DNA from: Pseudomonadota bacterium
GTDB taxonomy: Bacteria > Pseudomonadota > Gammaproteobacteria > Burkholderiales > Thiobacillaceae
Direction of reading: 5' to 3'
Assembly: GCA_021821425.1 (NCBI GenBank)
Contig: JAKACL010000007.1
Span: forward strand, 1 to 25,649
DNA length: 25,649 nucleotides
Positions within the stretch are counted from its first letter, which is position 1, and every line of letters starts with the position of its first letter. Under the pieces are notes generated by a model. That model did no database searches and was not told the origin of the DNA. It saw nothing but the letters and a program-made list of their open reading frames with translations. Shown piece by piece: positions 8,659-15,716 of the stretch. Made by a program: the position numbers and the translations under genes.

Positions 8659-8693
8659 CAAGGGCAATCGCGTCATCGCGTCTTCCCTTGCCC
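8659..8693 (-). promoter_or_regulatory. Intercistronic hairpin with tandem 8-mer between csoS4B and csoS1C
   Basis: CAAGGG (8659-8664) can pair with CCCTTG (8685-8690), or alternatively GGGCAA (8662-8667) with TTGCCC (8688-8693). The loop holds a perfect tandem repeat of ATCGCGTC (8667-8674 and 8675-8682). On the minus strand an A/T-rich run containing CATTTTTTAAC follows before the csoS1C ribosome binding site. It could be a processing site, a partial terminator or part of a secondary promoter region. Confidence 0.5.
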
Positions 8694-8706
8694 CTACACC
8701 AAAACC

Positions 8707-8952
8707 TTAAGCGTCCCAGTTGTCGATGATTCCGCAGATCGTCAGATCCGTGGTGACGTCCGGGTCGGGCATTGCCCAGCGCGCGGCGCTGCCACTTGAA
8801 GTGAACACCCATTTGCCGATGGGCACACCGACCGGGTCGGACGCCACCATCAAACCGCCGGACTGGCTTTCGAGCACGCGCAGCGAAGCGGTCTTCAGAC
8901 CCGGCACCCGGCGAGTACATACCAGCTCATCCTTGACGCGCATGATTTCCAT
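8707..8952 (-). CDS. csoS4B: CsoS4B, BMC-P (pentamer) vertex protein
   Basis: This 81-residue protein of the EutN/CcmL/CsoS4 family forms the pentamers that close the icosahedral vertices. Diagnostic segments are VASDPVGVPIGKWVFTSSGSAAR and the C-terminal TDLTICGIIDNWDA. It resembles CsoS4A over its full length, most clearly in GSxAAR and DLTIxGIID. It starts 12 nt after the csoS4A stop. Only about 60 subunits are needed per shell, so expression should be far below that of csoS1. Confidence 0.93.
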   Translation of the reverse strand: MEIMRVKDELVCTRRVPGLKTASLRVLESQSGGLMVASDPVGVPIGKWVFTSSGSAARWAMPDPDVTTDLTICGIIDNWDA

Positions 8953-8964
8953 TCATCCGCTCCG

Positions 8965-9222
8965 TCAGACGTTGTCCGCGGTCCAGTGATCGATGATGCC
9001 GACGATCGTCAAATCGGACGGGAACTCCTTGCTGCCCGCGGCTTCGCGCGCTGCCGATGAACCCACACAGATCACCCAGTCGCCGGGAATGCAGCCCACG
9101 GCGTCCACCGCGACACTCCGCGTGCCGCCTTCTCTTTCCTGCACCACCAGCAGCGGACGGTGACCGAATCCATTGATCCGGTTCGTCGATACCAGCGTTT
9201 TTTCGACTTTCATGATCCTCAT
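8965..9222 (-). CDS. csoS4A: CsoS4A, BMC-P (pentamer) vertex protein
   Basis: This 85-residue pentamer protein is the paralogue of CsoS4B. Conserved blocks are VEKTLVSTNRI, AVDAVGCIPGDWVICVGSSAARE and PSDLTIVGIIDHW, which match the Halothiobacillus-type CsoS4A closely. The upstream ATG (MRIMKVEKTL) is chosen because AAGGTGG lies just before it. The ATG three codons later also has a GAGG, so a short second start is possible. Loss of CsoS4 pentamers is known to leave shells leaky. Confidence 0.93.
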   Translation of the reverse strand: MRIMKVEKTLVSTNRINGFGHRPLLVVQEREGGTRSVAVDAVGCIPGDWVICVGSSAAREAAGSKEFPSDLTIVGIIDHWTADNV

Positions 9223-9261
9223 GTGACCACCTTCATAATCCCGCTTAGATGACTCAACATC

Positions 9262-10752
9262 CTAGTGAGCCGCTTGTCCGGCAAGGTCTTCGATAAACGT
9301 GCAGCGTTCGCTTCCCTGGCGGTCGCTCACTGCCATCTGGCAATACAGCAAACCTTGTTCATGGAGATGCCGGTAGCGTCCCTGGATTGCGGCCTTGACG
9401 CGCCGGCACCGTGACACCGTACGTTCACGAGAGCCCGGCACGCGCGACGAATAGTGGAAATGCACCAGCACCGGTACTGCCAGGCCACGACGGACATTCA
9501 GTCCGCTAAAAATCTTGATGCCGACGTCCATGTCGGGCGCACCTTCCTCGACCGTATCGAGATGGGCGTAGTAATACTTGTTGCGCAGCTGCACATAATT
9601 CGTGGCTTCGCCGGCGCAGATGAATGCCTCGTCATGACCGATGACCGAATAGCGCCCTTCGTGATGGTGGATCACATACTCGATCTGCGACAGATTGGAT
9701 TCCAGCAGTCGCACGATCAGCTTACGCATACCTGGCTGCAGCCCGCAGCTGTTCTCGGCACGCACAACCGCCGCTTCGATGGCATTGCGCGCACTTTGCG
9801 CGTCCATCCCCAGCGTGTCGCGAAAGAGCGGCGCGCTCTCGACAAAGCGCATCGGACAATTGCCGCTCTCGCTGTCGGGCAGGTGCACACGGATCGCATC
9901 GGTATCGGTGTCCATGCCGATCAGCAGCGTGTCCGGCGCCGCACCGTGACCGTAGGTATTCTCAATGGCCGCGCGCAGCTCGGCGAGACGATCGGCAGCT
10001 TCCTGCGTGGCAAGCGCATCATTGCTACCGTGCGCTGCACAGCCCTGCTGGCTGGGATTGGACGTGCTGTAGTGATACACCGCGATCTTCAGGTAATTGC
10101 CGGATTCGCCACCCGGCATGAATCCGGCAAGGCGTTCCAGCTCACGATGGGTCCAGTCGGCCACATCGCCCTCGACATCAAACAGCGCGCCGGCATACGC
10201 CTTGACATACACCGCATCGTTTGGCGCCATGCGGAACACAAAGGGCAGCAGACCCTGCAAGCGGCCGTCGGCGCAGGGGCTGACATCAATCGTGTGATAG
10301 CCGCACGAACGGATGAATTCGGCGTCGATCAGCATCCGCTCACGCCACGGCTGCTGATCGGATTCGGCCATATCGATGCACTCTTTGAAACTGCGGAAAA
10401 TGCAGTAGGAATGCAGAGCCCGCAGATCGAGTCCATTCACCCAGGCGTTCTCCAGCAGTTCCTGGGGCAGCCCGTAACCGAGTTTGTCTTGCGCCACGCG
10501 CTGAGCCCGCGACACGAAATCCATTTCGTGCTGGAAGGCCGACAGCGCCTTGAGCGTATCGACGATAGGCGCAAAGCGCCCACGCACCTGCTTTTCATAC
10601 GTATACAGACGGCGATTCAGTTCCGGATCGACAAGCGCATGCTCACAGCGCTGCCCCGATGCGATGACGCATGCCTGATTCGCGGACGTCTCCGCACTCT
10701 GCCGGAGGTATCCGGCAGAGTGCATCGCAGCAAGTCGTTTACGCGTATTCAC
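9262..10752 (-). CDS. csoSCA: CsoSCA, carboxysomal epsilon/beta-type carbonic anhydrase
   Basis: This 496-residue enzyme converts bicarbonate to CO2 inside the carboxysome beside RuBisCO. Zinc-site and catalytic residues are visible: C160, D162 and R164 in VSPCADGRLQG, and H227 and C238 in AVYHYSTSNPSQQGCAAHG. The C-terminal half is the divergent pseudo-active domain of the family. The N-terminal roughly 60 residues are variable and in relatives bind RuBisCO. The start is GTG with AAGGA 7 nt upstream, and that ribosome binding site overlaps the csoS2 stop codon. The gene follows csoS2 by 10 nt, the standard cso order. Confidence 0.95.
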   Translation of the reverse strand: MNTRKRLAAMHSAGYLRQSAETSANQACVIASGQRCEHALVDPELNRRLYTYEKQVRGRFAPIVDTLKALSAFQHEMDFVSRAQRVAQDKLGYGLPQELLENAWVNGLDLRALHSYCIFRSFKECIDMAESDQQPWRERMLIDAEFIRSCGYHTIDVSPCADGRLQGLLPFVFRMAPNDAVYVKAYAGALFDVEGDVADWTHRELERLAGFMPGGESGNYLKIAVYHYSTSNPSQQGCAAHGSNDALATQEAADRLAELRAAIENTYGHGAAPDTLLIGMDTDTDAIRVHLPDSESGNCPMRFVESAPLFRDTLGMDAQSARNAIEAAVVRAENSCGLQPGMRKLIVRLLESNLSQIEYVIHHHEGRYSVIGHDEAFICAGEATNYVQLRNKYYYAHLDTVEEGAPDMDVGIKIFSGLNVRRGLAVPVLVHFHYSSRVPGSRERTVSRCRRVKAAIQGRYRHLHEQGLLYCQMAVSDRQGSERCTFIEDLAGQAAH

Positions 10753-10762
10753 CGTTCAATCC

Positions 10763-13462
10763 TTAGCCGCGCGCGCCGCCCGACAGGGTCACCAGCGAAC
10801 CCTTGCCGGTGTTGCCCGACGAACCGGTAATGCGGCTGTCCGGCACGGGCGGGTGCTCAACCACCTCGCGGAAGCGCATCGCGTTCATGCCCATGCCGCG
10901 CGGCTCGCCGCGTTCAGAAAGATTGCGCGACAGGCTCGAGGGGCCTTCGGTGCCGGTCACCTTGCTCATCGCATTCCAAGCGTCGCCCGTCACCGAGCGA
11001 CCGGCCTGACTGCCTTCGCCGGTGAGACGCTGCGCCGCCGACAAAGCGGTTTCGGTCGCCGCCTGCTGCATGGCGATCGCAGCCTGCGAGGCCGTGGCAT
11101 CGCGATGACGGAATTCCGGCGTGCCGGTGATCAGCCCGTCGGCCTTGTTGACGGGGCCGGTGATCCGCTCGCTGCTGTAAGCCGAACCGGTGACGTCGTT
11201 GAACTGCCGCTGCTGCGCGGCGCGCGCCGGCGTGCTGATGCTGAAATCCTGCGGCGCAGGCGGACGCGACATTTCGATCTGCGTGCGACCCCGCGCAACA
11301 AAGCGCCCGCTGGTCGCGCACTGCGACGTTGCGTTGTCGACGCCGATGTAAGGCGTGCCGCTGATGACTTCACAGGCACCGCGCGCGTCGCCGGTCATCA
11401 CCGAGCCGCCCGAACCTGGGCGGTCGCCGGTCACGGCGGTTGCCGGGATCAGTGCGCTGGTCCGGATGCGCGCTTCCTGCGCTTGCACCGCGGGCGCCTC
11501 GCAAAAGCCGTTGAACTGGCCCCGTCCGATATACGGCGTGCCGCTGATCGGCGAACAGCCGCCCGACTCGTCGCCGGTGACACGGCCCGAGCGACCGACG
11601 TAGGAGCCGGTCACGGACTGGCCGCGCCAGGTCTGGTCAACCGCAACCTTGGCCACGGGCGCAACGGGGGTGCTCACGGCGCAGACCGCTTGTTGCTGGT
11701 CTGCTCCGATATATTCCGTTCCGGTGACGGGCTTGCACCCCCCCATCTCGTCACCGGACACTTTTGGGCTGCGGCCGACCTCCGTGCCGGTCAAGGACCG
11801 GCCCGACAGCGTACGCATGGTTGCAACCTTTTGCGGCGAGGCGGTATCGCACAGCGCGCCGAAACTTTCCGACGTGTAGTACTGCGAGCCCGTAATGCTT
11901 AGACAGGAACCCGGCTCGTCGCCAGTTACCTTGTTCGAGCGGCCGATCTCGGTGCCGGACACCGGCTGGTTGCCGCGCGACGACATCACGCTGACCTTGC
12001 GGGGCGATTCCGGTGCAGTCGTGTTGCAGACTGCAGAGAACTGTTCCTGGGCGAGATATTCGGTACCGGTGACTGCGCGGCAGCTGCCGCTCTCGTCGCC
12101 CGTGAGCTTGTCGGTGTGCCCAAGCGCAGTGCCGGTGACCGGCTTGCCCGAGGCGGTATGGCTGACCACGACTTTTTCGGGCGCCGTATCGCGCAGGCGC
12201 GAGGCGGCGTAATCGGTACCCGTGATGGCGCGGTCCGAACCCGGCTCGTTGCCCGTGACACGCTCGGCACGCAGCACCGAGGTACCCGTCACTACCTTGC
12301 CCTTGGGCGTCTCGGCAAAGCCGATTTTCGCGGGCGCCGGCGCGGGGCGGGTGGGACACATTTCGTCGTAACGCTCGGCGGCCAGATATTCCGTACCGGT
12401 GATCCCGCGGCAATTGCCAGGCTCATTTCCGGTCATATTGGTGGCACGGCCGACTTCGGTGCCGGTCACCTTGCGCTCGCCCAGCGTATGGCTGACGCCG
12501 ACCTTGGTCGGCGCCGGCGCGGGGCGGGTATTGCACAGAAGATCGTACTGCTCCTTGCCGACGTATTCGGTCCCAGTAATGGGGCGGCACGAGCCCGGCT
12601 CATTGCCCGTCACCTTTTTGCTGCGCTCGACCATGGTACCCGTCACCTCGTGGCCGGCCAGTGTATGGCCTTCCTCGACCTTGGGCGGAACGGCTCCCGC
12701 CGGCGTCGCCAGGAAGGCGCGCATCCGACCCGCCGGACGGCTTTCCTTGGCAGGCTTGGTGTTGCCCGCAAGCGACTGCACCAGGCGACGCTGCATGGCC
12801 TTCTGGCGGCCGGTCGCGCCCTTGGTGATGGCTGCCTGCCAATCCTGGCCGGGCATCGTGGACGCAATCTTGGTGGCTTGAGCCACGCGCTTCAGGCCGG
12901 CTTTACCGTCCTGGGACAAGGCCGCGCGACGTGCACGTGCCAAGGCGCGGCCCGTCGGCATGCTCGATTTTTTCGGCACGTCCGAGGCGGACGACACGGC
13001 CGCTGCCGGCATCACCGATGCGGCAGTCTGCCGGGTATCGCCACAGCCGCAGCCCTTGGCCACCGACTCGACTGCTGCGCTCGCGGCATGAGACGCGCCG
13101 GACTCGACGTGCGCCTTGGGACGCACACGGCCGCTGGGCCGAGATGCCGTCGGCTTGAGCGCAGCCTTACCCGCCGTGCTCAATGCTTCACGCCGCGCAC
13201 GGCTGGCGCTGCGACCGCTGTTGGCAGCGGCGGCACGAGCCTGGGCCATGATGGCGGTCTCGGACGCTGAACTCGCTCGGCTTTCGGCCTGGACGCTTGC
13301 CGCCTGCGGCGCAGAGCGCGACGCAGCGGGACGACTGGACATCACAGACGCAGTCTTGGTCACGCCGGCTTTGCCATGCAAGGCCATGGCTTTGCGACGC
13401 TTCAATGCCAATTCGCGGCCGGAGAGGTTCGCTGTGGCGGTGCTGTCGGTGGTTAGTGTCAT
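10763..13462 (-). CDS. csoS2: CsoS2, carboxysome scaffold protein (full-length CsoS2B)
   Basis: This 899-residue, largely disordered scaffold links RuBisCO to the shell. The N-terminal region (to about 255) has four basic helical repeats of the RRxAxxxxGKAG type (near 22-32, 89-101, 176-189, 219-232) that bind RuBisCO. The middle region (about 260-655) has seven VTG-rich repeats with pattern xVTGTxVGR...VTGxExG.C..ITGTxY. The third of these lacks both cysteines. The C-terminal region (about 660-899) has shorter xTG repeats and a conserved tail GKGSLVTLSGGARG that anchors to the shell. ATG at 13462 is preferred, with GAGG 6 nt upstream; a GTG lies one codon earlier. A -1 frameshift signal in the sixth repeat should yield a shorter CsoS2A of 570 residues. 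Confidence 0.95.
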   Translation of the reverse strand: MTLTTDSTATANLSGRELALKRRKAMALHGKAGVTKTASVMSSRPAASRSAPQAASVQAESRASSASETAIMAQARAAAANSGRSASRARREALSTAGKAALKPTASRPSGRVRPKAHVESGASHAASAAVESVAKGCGCGDTRQTAASVMPAAAVSSASDVPKKSSMPTGRALARARRAALSQDGKAGLKRVAQATKIASTMPGQDWQAAITKGATGRQKAMQRRLVQSLAGNTKPAKESRPAGRMRAFLATPAGAVPPKVEEGHTLAGHEVTGTMVERSKKVTGNEPGSCRPITGTEYVGKEQYDLLCNTRPAPAPTKVGVSHTLGERKVTGTEVGRATNMTGNEPGNCRGITGTEYLAAERYDEMCPTRPAPAPAKIGFAETPKGKVVTGTSVLRAERVTGNEPGSDRAITGTDYAASRLRDTAPEKVVVSHTASGKPVTGTALGHTDKLTGDESGSCRAVTGTEYLAQEQFSAVCNTTAPESPRKVSVMSSRGNQPVSGTEIGRSNKVTGDEPGSCLSITGSQYYTSESFGALCDTASPQKVATMRTLSGRSLTGTEVGRSPKVSGDEMGGCKPVTGTEYIGADQQQAVCAVSTPVAPVAKVAVDQTWRGQSVTGSYVGRSGRVTGDESGGCSPISGTPYIGRGQFNGFCEAPAVQAQEARIRTSALIPATAVTGDRPGSGGSVMTGDARGACEVISGTPYIGVDNATSQCATSGRFVARGRTQIEMSRPPAPQDFSISTPARAAQQRQFNDVTGSAYSSERITGPVNKADGLITGTPEFRHRDATASQAAIAMQQAATETALSAAQRLTGEGSQAGRSVTGDAWNAMSKVTGTEGPSSLSRNLSERGEPRGMGMNAMRFREVVEHPPVPDSRITGSSGNTGKGSLVTLSGGARG
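11720..11768 (-). promoter_or_regulatory. Probable -1 programmed ribosomal frameshift signal in csoS2
   Basis: The minus strand reads C CCA AAA at 11768-11762, exactly in frame as X XXY YYZ (codons P566-K567). After a -1 slip the ribosome reads AGT GTC CGG TGA and stops at 11751, giving a 570-residue protein. Starting 3 nt past the heptamer, TCCGGTGACG (11749-11758) is a perfect 10-bp inverted repeat of CGTCACCGGA (11720-11729) around a 19-nt loop. Two forms of CsoS2 made by -1 frameshifting are known in alpha-carboxysomes, and the product length fits the shorter form. Confidence 0.8.
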
Positions 13463-13483
13463 CACTTACCTCGAATCTAACGG

Positions 13484-13540
13484 GTTTGTTGAGGTCGCGG
13501 CTCCGTGATCATCGGAGTCGCAGCCGCGACCTCAACAAAC
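13484..13540 (-). promoter_or_regulatory. Perfect 19-bp hairpin between cbbS and csoS2
   Basis: GTTTGTTGAGGTCGCGGCT (13484-13502) is fully complementary to 13522-13540, with a 19-nt loop that itself holds CTCCG/CGGAG. It lies in the csoS2 leader, 22 nt upstream of its start, and has no U-tract on the minus strand. It most likely blocks 3' exonucleases from degrading the cbbLS message, or acts as a partial terminator. Either would favour RuBisCO over scaffold. Confidence 0.75.
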
Positions 13541-13565
13541 GAATCTTGAGATGCTGTTGCCTAGG

Positions 13566-13591
13566 GGCGACGGTATCGAAATACCGCCGCC
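13566..13591 (-). promoter_or_regulatory. UUCG-loop hairpin directly after cbbS
   Basis: CGGTAT (13571-13576) and ATACCG (13581-13586) pair around CGAA, which is UUCG in the minus-strand RNA, an unusually stable tetraloop. The stem extends past one mismatch by GGCG/CGCC. It starts 11 nt after the cbbS stop codon and precedes the 19-bp hairpin, so the cbbS 3' end carries two consecutive strong stems. Confidence 0.7.
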
Positions 13592-13601
13592 GACCTGCTT
13601 A

Positions 13602-13928
13602 TTAGCGATATACAACGAAGGCCATGCCCTGGCTCTGCGCGTAGTTGTCATACGCGACAAAACGCACCAGATGGTCAGGGAACTCGCGATGGCAGGCATC
13701 CAGCTCGGCCAGCACGGCGTCGACCGACTGCTCGCCAAAGAAGGGCAGCTTCCACATGTACCAGTAGTTGCTGGTGGCAGCGGTGCCTTTTTCGGTGTGC
13801 TCAACCGACGGGTTCCAACCCTGGCTGATGCAGTAAGCGATCTGGCGACGGACCTGATCAGCCGTCATCACCGGCAGATAGGAGAAGGTCTCGTATTTGG
13901 TCGCGGCTTTGTAAACTTGAACAGCCAT
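13602..13928 (-). CDS. cbbS: RuBisCO small subunit, form IA
   Basis: This 108-residue small subunit caps the L8S8 RuBisCO. Characteristic segments are [42 protein letters not shown] and [30 protein letters not shown]. The protein is short, without the long inter-strand loop of plant enzymes, as in proteobacterial form I. AAGGAA stands 8 nt before the ATG. It is separated from cbbL by 114 nt occupied by a palindromic repeat. Confidence 0.97.
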   Translation of the reverse strand: MAVQVYKAATKYETFSYLPVMTADQVRRQIAYCISQGWNPSVEHTEKGTAATSNYWYMWKLPFFGEQSVDAVLAELDACHREFPDHLVRFVAYDNYAQSQGMAFVVYR

Positions 13929-13950
13929 GATTTATTTCCTTTCAATGTTA

Positions 13951-14041
13951 GGGGTTAGGGGTCGGGGATCAGGGGCCAGGGAACGTGCGGCTAGGCCGCG
14001 CCATTTTTCCCTGGATCCTGAATCCTGATCCCTGAATCCTG
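13951..14041 (-). repeat. Imperfect palindromic intergenic repeat, copy 2 (cbbL-cbbS gap)
   Basis: This is the same repeat family as at 4886-4960: CCTGAATCCTG units face GGGGATCAGG units. Nested perfect stems are visible: CCAGGGA (13976-13982) with TCCCTGG (14008-14014), and inside it GCGGC-TAG-GCCGC (13987-13999). It fills the cbbL-cbbS gap and would form a stem in the mRNA between the two RuBisCO cistrons. Confidence 0.7.
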
Positions 14042-14042
14042 C

Positions 14043-15464
14043 TTACTTGTTCGCGATGTCCAGCTTGTCGACGGTATCGAATTCGAACTTGATCTCTTTC
14101 CACGTTTCCATGGCGATCTTGAGCTCGGGGCTGTTGGCCGCAGCGGCAATAAGGATTTCCTTGCCTTCGCGTTCAACGTCACGCCCTTCGTTACGCGCCT
14201 GCACACACGCCTCGAGCGCCACGCGGTTGGCGCACGCGCCGGCAGCGTTGCCCCAGGGGTGGCCGAGCGTACCGCCACCAAACTGCAGTACGGAGTCGTC
14301 ACCGAAGATGTTGACCAGTGCAGGCATGTGCCAGACGTGGATACCGCCAGACGCCACAGCGAACGCGCCGGGCATGGAACCCCAATCCTGGTCGAAGAAG
14401 ATGCCGCGCGAACGGTCTTCCGGAATGAAGGACTCGCGCAGCAGGTCGATCCAGCCCAGGGTCGATGCGCGATCGCCTTCCAGCTTGCCCACCACGGTAC
14501 CGGTGTGCAGGTGGTCGCCGCCGGACAGACGCAGAATCTTGGTCAGCACGCGGAAGTGAATACCGTGGTGCGGGTTGCGGTCGACCACGGCGTGCATGGC
14601 GCGGTGGATGTGCAGCAGCATGCCGTTGTCGCGACACCAGTTGGCCAGGCCCGTGTTGGCGCAGAAGCCGCCGGTGATGTAGTCGTGCATGATGATCGGC
14701 GCGCCGATTTCTTTTGCGTACTCGGCACGCTTGTACATCTCTTCCGGGGTCGGCGCGGTGACGTTCAGATAGTGGCCCTTGCGCTCGCCGGTCTCTTTCT
14801 CGGCCTTGAGGGTCGCTTCCTGAACGAAGTCGAAACGCTGACGCCAGCGCATGAAGGGCTGGCTGTTGATGTTCTCGTCGTCCTTGGTGAAGTCCAGGCC
14901 GCCGCGCAGACACTCGTACACGGCGCGGCCATAGTTCTTGGCGGACAGACCCAGCTTCGGCTTGATGGTACAGCCCAGCAGCGGACGGCCGTACTTGTTC
15001 ATCACGTCGCGCTCGACCTGGATGCCCAGGGGCGGGCCGCCGCAGGTCTTGACGTAGGCAATCGGGAAGCGCACGTCTTCCAGACGCAGGGCGCGCACCG
15101 CCTTGAAGCCGAACACGTTGCCGACCAGCGAGGTGAACACGTTGACCACCGAACCCTCTTCGAACAGGTCGATCGGGTACGCGATGAAGGCATAGAAACA
15201 GGTATCGTCGCCGGGCACATCCTCGATGCGGTAGGCGCGACCCTTGTAGTAGTCCATGTCGGTCAACAGGTCGGTCCACACGGTGGTCCAGGTACCGGTC
15301 GACGACTCTGCAGCAACAGCAGCAGCAGCTTCCTCGCGGTCCACGCCCGCCTGCGGGGTGATCTTGAAACACGCCAGGATATCGGTATCCAGCGGGGTGT
15401 ATTCAGGCATCCAGTACGTCTGCCGGTATTCTTTTACCCCGGCCTGATAGGTCTTCACTGCCAT
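14043..15464 (-). CDS. cbbL: RuBisCO large subunit, form IA (carboxysomal)
   Basis: This 473-residue catalytic subunit carboxylates ribulose-1,5-bisphosphate. The active-site segment [10 protein letters not shown] holds the Lys194 that is carbamylated, with metal ligands D196 and E197. Loop residues TIKPKLGLS (K168, K170), the HIHRAMHAV segment and the loop-6 segment [12 protein letters not shown] are intact. An in-frame extension upstream to 15629 has no conserved sequence. The start at 15464 is preceded by AAGGAG and gives the standard N-terminus [14 protein letters not shown]. Similarity to carboxysomal form IA and its place at the head of the cso operon define the type. Transcription is presumably driven by the divergent CbbR. 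Confidence 0.98.
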   Translation of the reverse strand: MAVKTYQAGVKEYRQTYWMPEYTPLDTDILACFKITPQAGVDREEAAAAVAAESSTGTWTTVWTDLLTDMDYYKGRAYRIEDVPGDDTCFYAFIAYPIDLFEEGSVVNVFTSLVGNVFGFKAVRALRLEDVRFPIAYVKTCGGPPLGIQVERDVMNKYGRPLLGCTIKPKLGLSAKNYGRAVYECLRGGLDFTKDDENINSQPFMRWRQRFDFVQEATLKAEKETGERKGHYLNVTAPTPEEMYKRAEYAKEIGAPIIMHDYITGGFCANTGLANWCRDNGMLLHIHRAMHAVVDRNPHHGIHFRVLTKILRLSGGDHLHTGTVVGKLEGDRASTLGWIDLLRESFIPEDRSRGIFFDQDWGSMPGAFAVASGGIHVWHMPALVNIFGDDSVLQFGGGTLGHPWGNAAGACANRVALEACVQARNEGRDVEREGKEILIAAAANSPELKIAMETWKEIKFEFDTVDKLDIANK

Positions 15465-15555
15465 TATTTGCTCCTTAGCTTGCTGATTCAGACAAAAATT
15501 CCAAACCCTTAATACCTGGCTGCCGCGCTTCGCTTGCCAGGCCCTCAGGAAACCC

Positions 15556-15589
15556 TGAACAAAACCCCCGGCATCAGGGGACTTGTTCA
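15556..15589 (-). promoter_or_regulatory. Hairpin in the cbbL leader with competing alternative stems
   Basis: TGAACAA (15556-15562) pairs with TTGTTCA (15583-15589), and CCCCC (15565-15569) with GGGG (15577-15580), making a long stem. Competing options are TCAGG (15545-15549) with CCTGA (15554-15558), and CCCTGA (15553-15558) with TCAGGG (15574-15579). It lies about 90 nt upstream of the cbbL start in the likely 5' untranslated region. Confidence 0.45.
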
Positions 15590-15643
15590 AAGCTTCCCGT
15601 CTATTCTGTCCACGGCCCACGATGGCCATGACGCGACCGTAAC

Positions 15644-15671
15644 CTTATCTGTGCATTTGCATAATTAACAA
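15644..15671 (-). promoter_or_regulatory. Candidate sigma70-type promoter of the cbbL operon
   Basis: On the minus strand TTGTTA (15671-15666) and GATAAG (15649-15644) are separated by 16 nt, each matching 4 of 6 consensus bases. A start near 15637 would place the 17-bp dyad at about -63, the usual distance for a LysR-type recognition site. The weak consensus fits an activated promoter. Confidence 0.45.
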
Positions 15672-15708
15672 TTCATATTGATGATGAAATCCATAACCAT
15701 AGGTTATG
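15672..15708. promoter_or_regulatory. Candidate CbbR binding region
   Basis: CATAACC-ATA-GGTTATG (15692-15708) is a perfect 17-bp dyad containing the T-N11-A core typical of LysR-type boxes. It ends 8 nt before the cbbR start codon, so binding could also repress cbbR. A second, weaker dyad, TTCAT...ATGAA (15672-15688), lies between it and the cbbL promoter candidate, where activation sites usually sit. Confidence 0.65.
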
Positions 15709-15716
15709 ATTATTGA

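Noticed and set aside
12614..12620. CAAAAAG in the first middle repeat of csoS2 as a second frameshift site, with a -1 stop soon after
   Set aside because: The first base does not match the X XXY YYZ rule (C AAA AAG), no inverted repeat follows, and the product would lose all middle repeats.
12116..13270. A 384-codon plus-strand frame opposite csoS2
   Set aside because: It mirrors the repeats of csoS2 (Arg/Gly/His-rich) and has no independent start signal.
14259..15512. A 417-codon plus-strand frame opposite cbbL
   Set aside because: cbbL is unmistakable on the minus strand; this frame shows only antisense codon bias.
15465..15629. A 55-residue N-terminal extension of the RuBisCO large subunit
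   Set aside because: It runs through the leader hairpin region, and the start at 15464 has a strong AAGGAG and the normal CbbL N-terminus.
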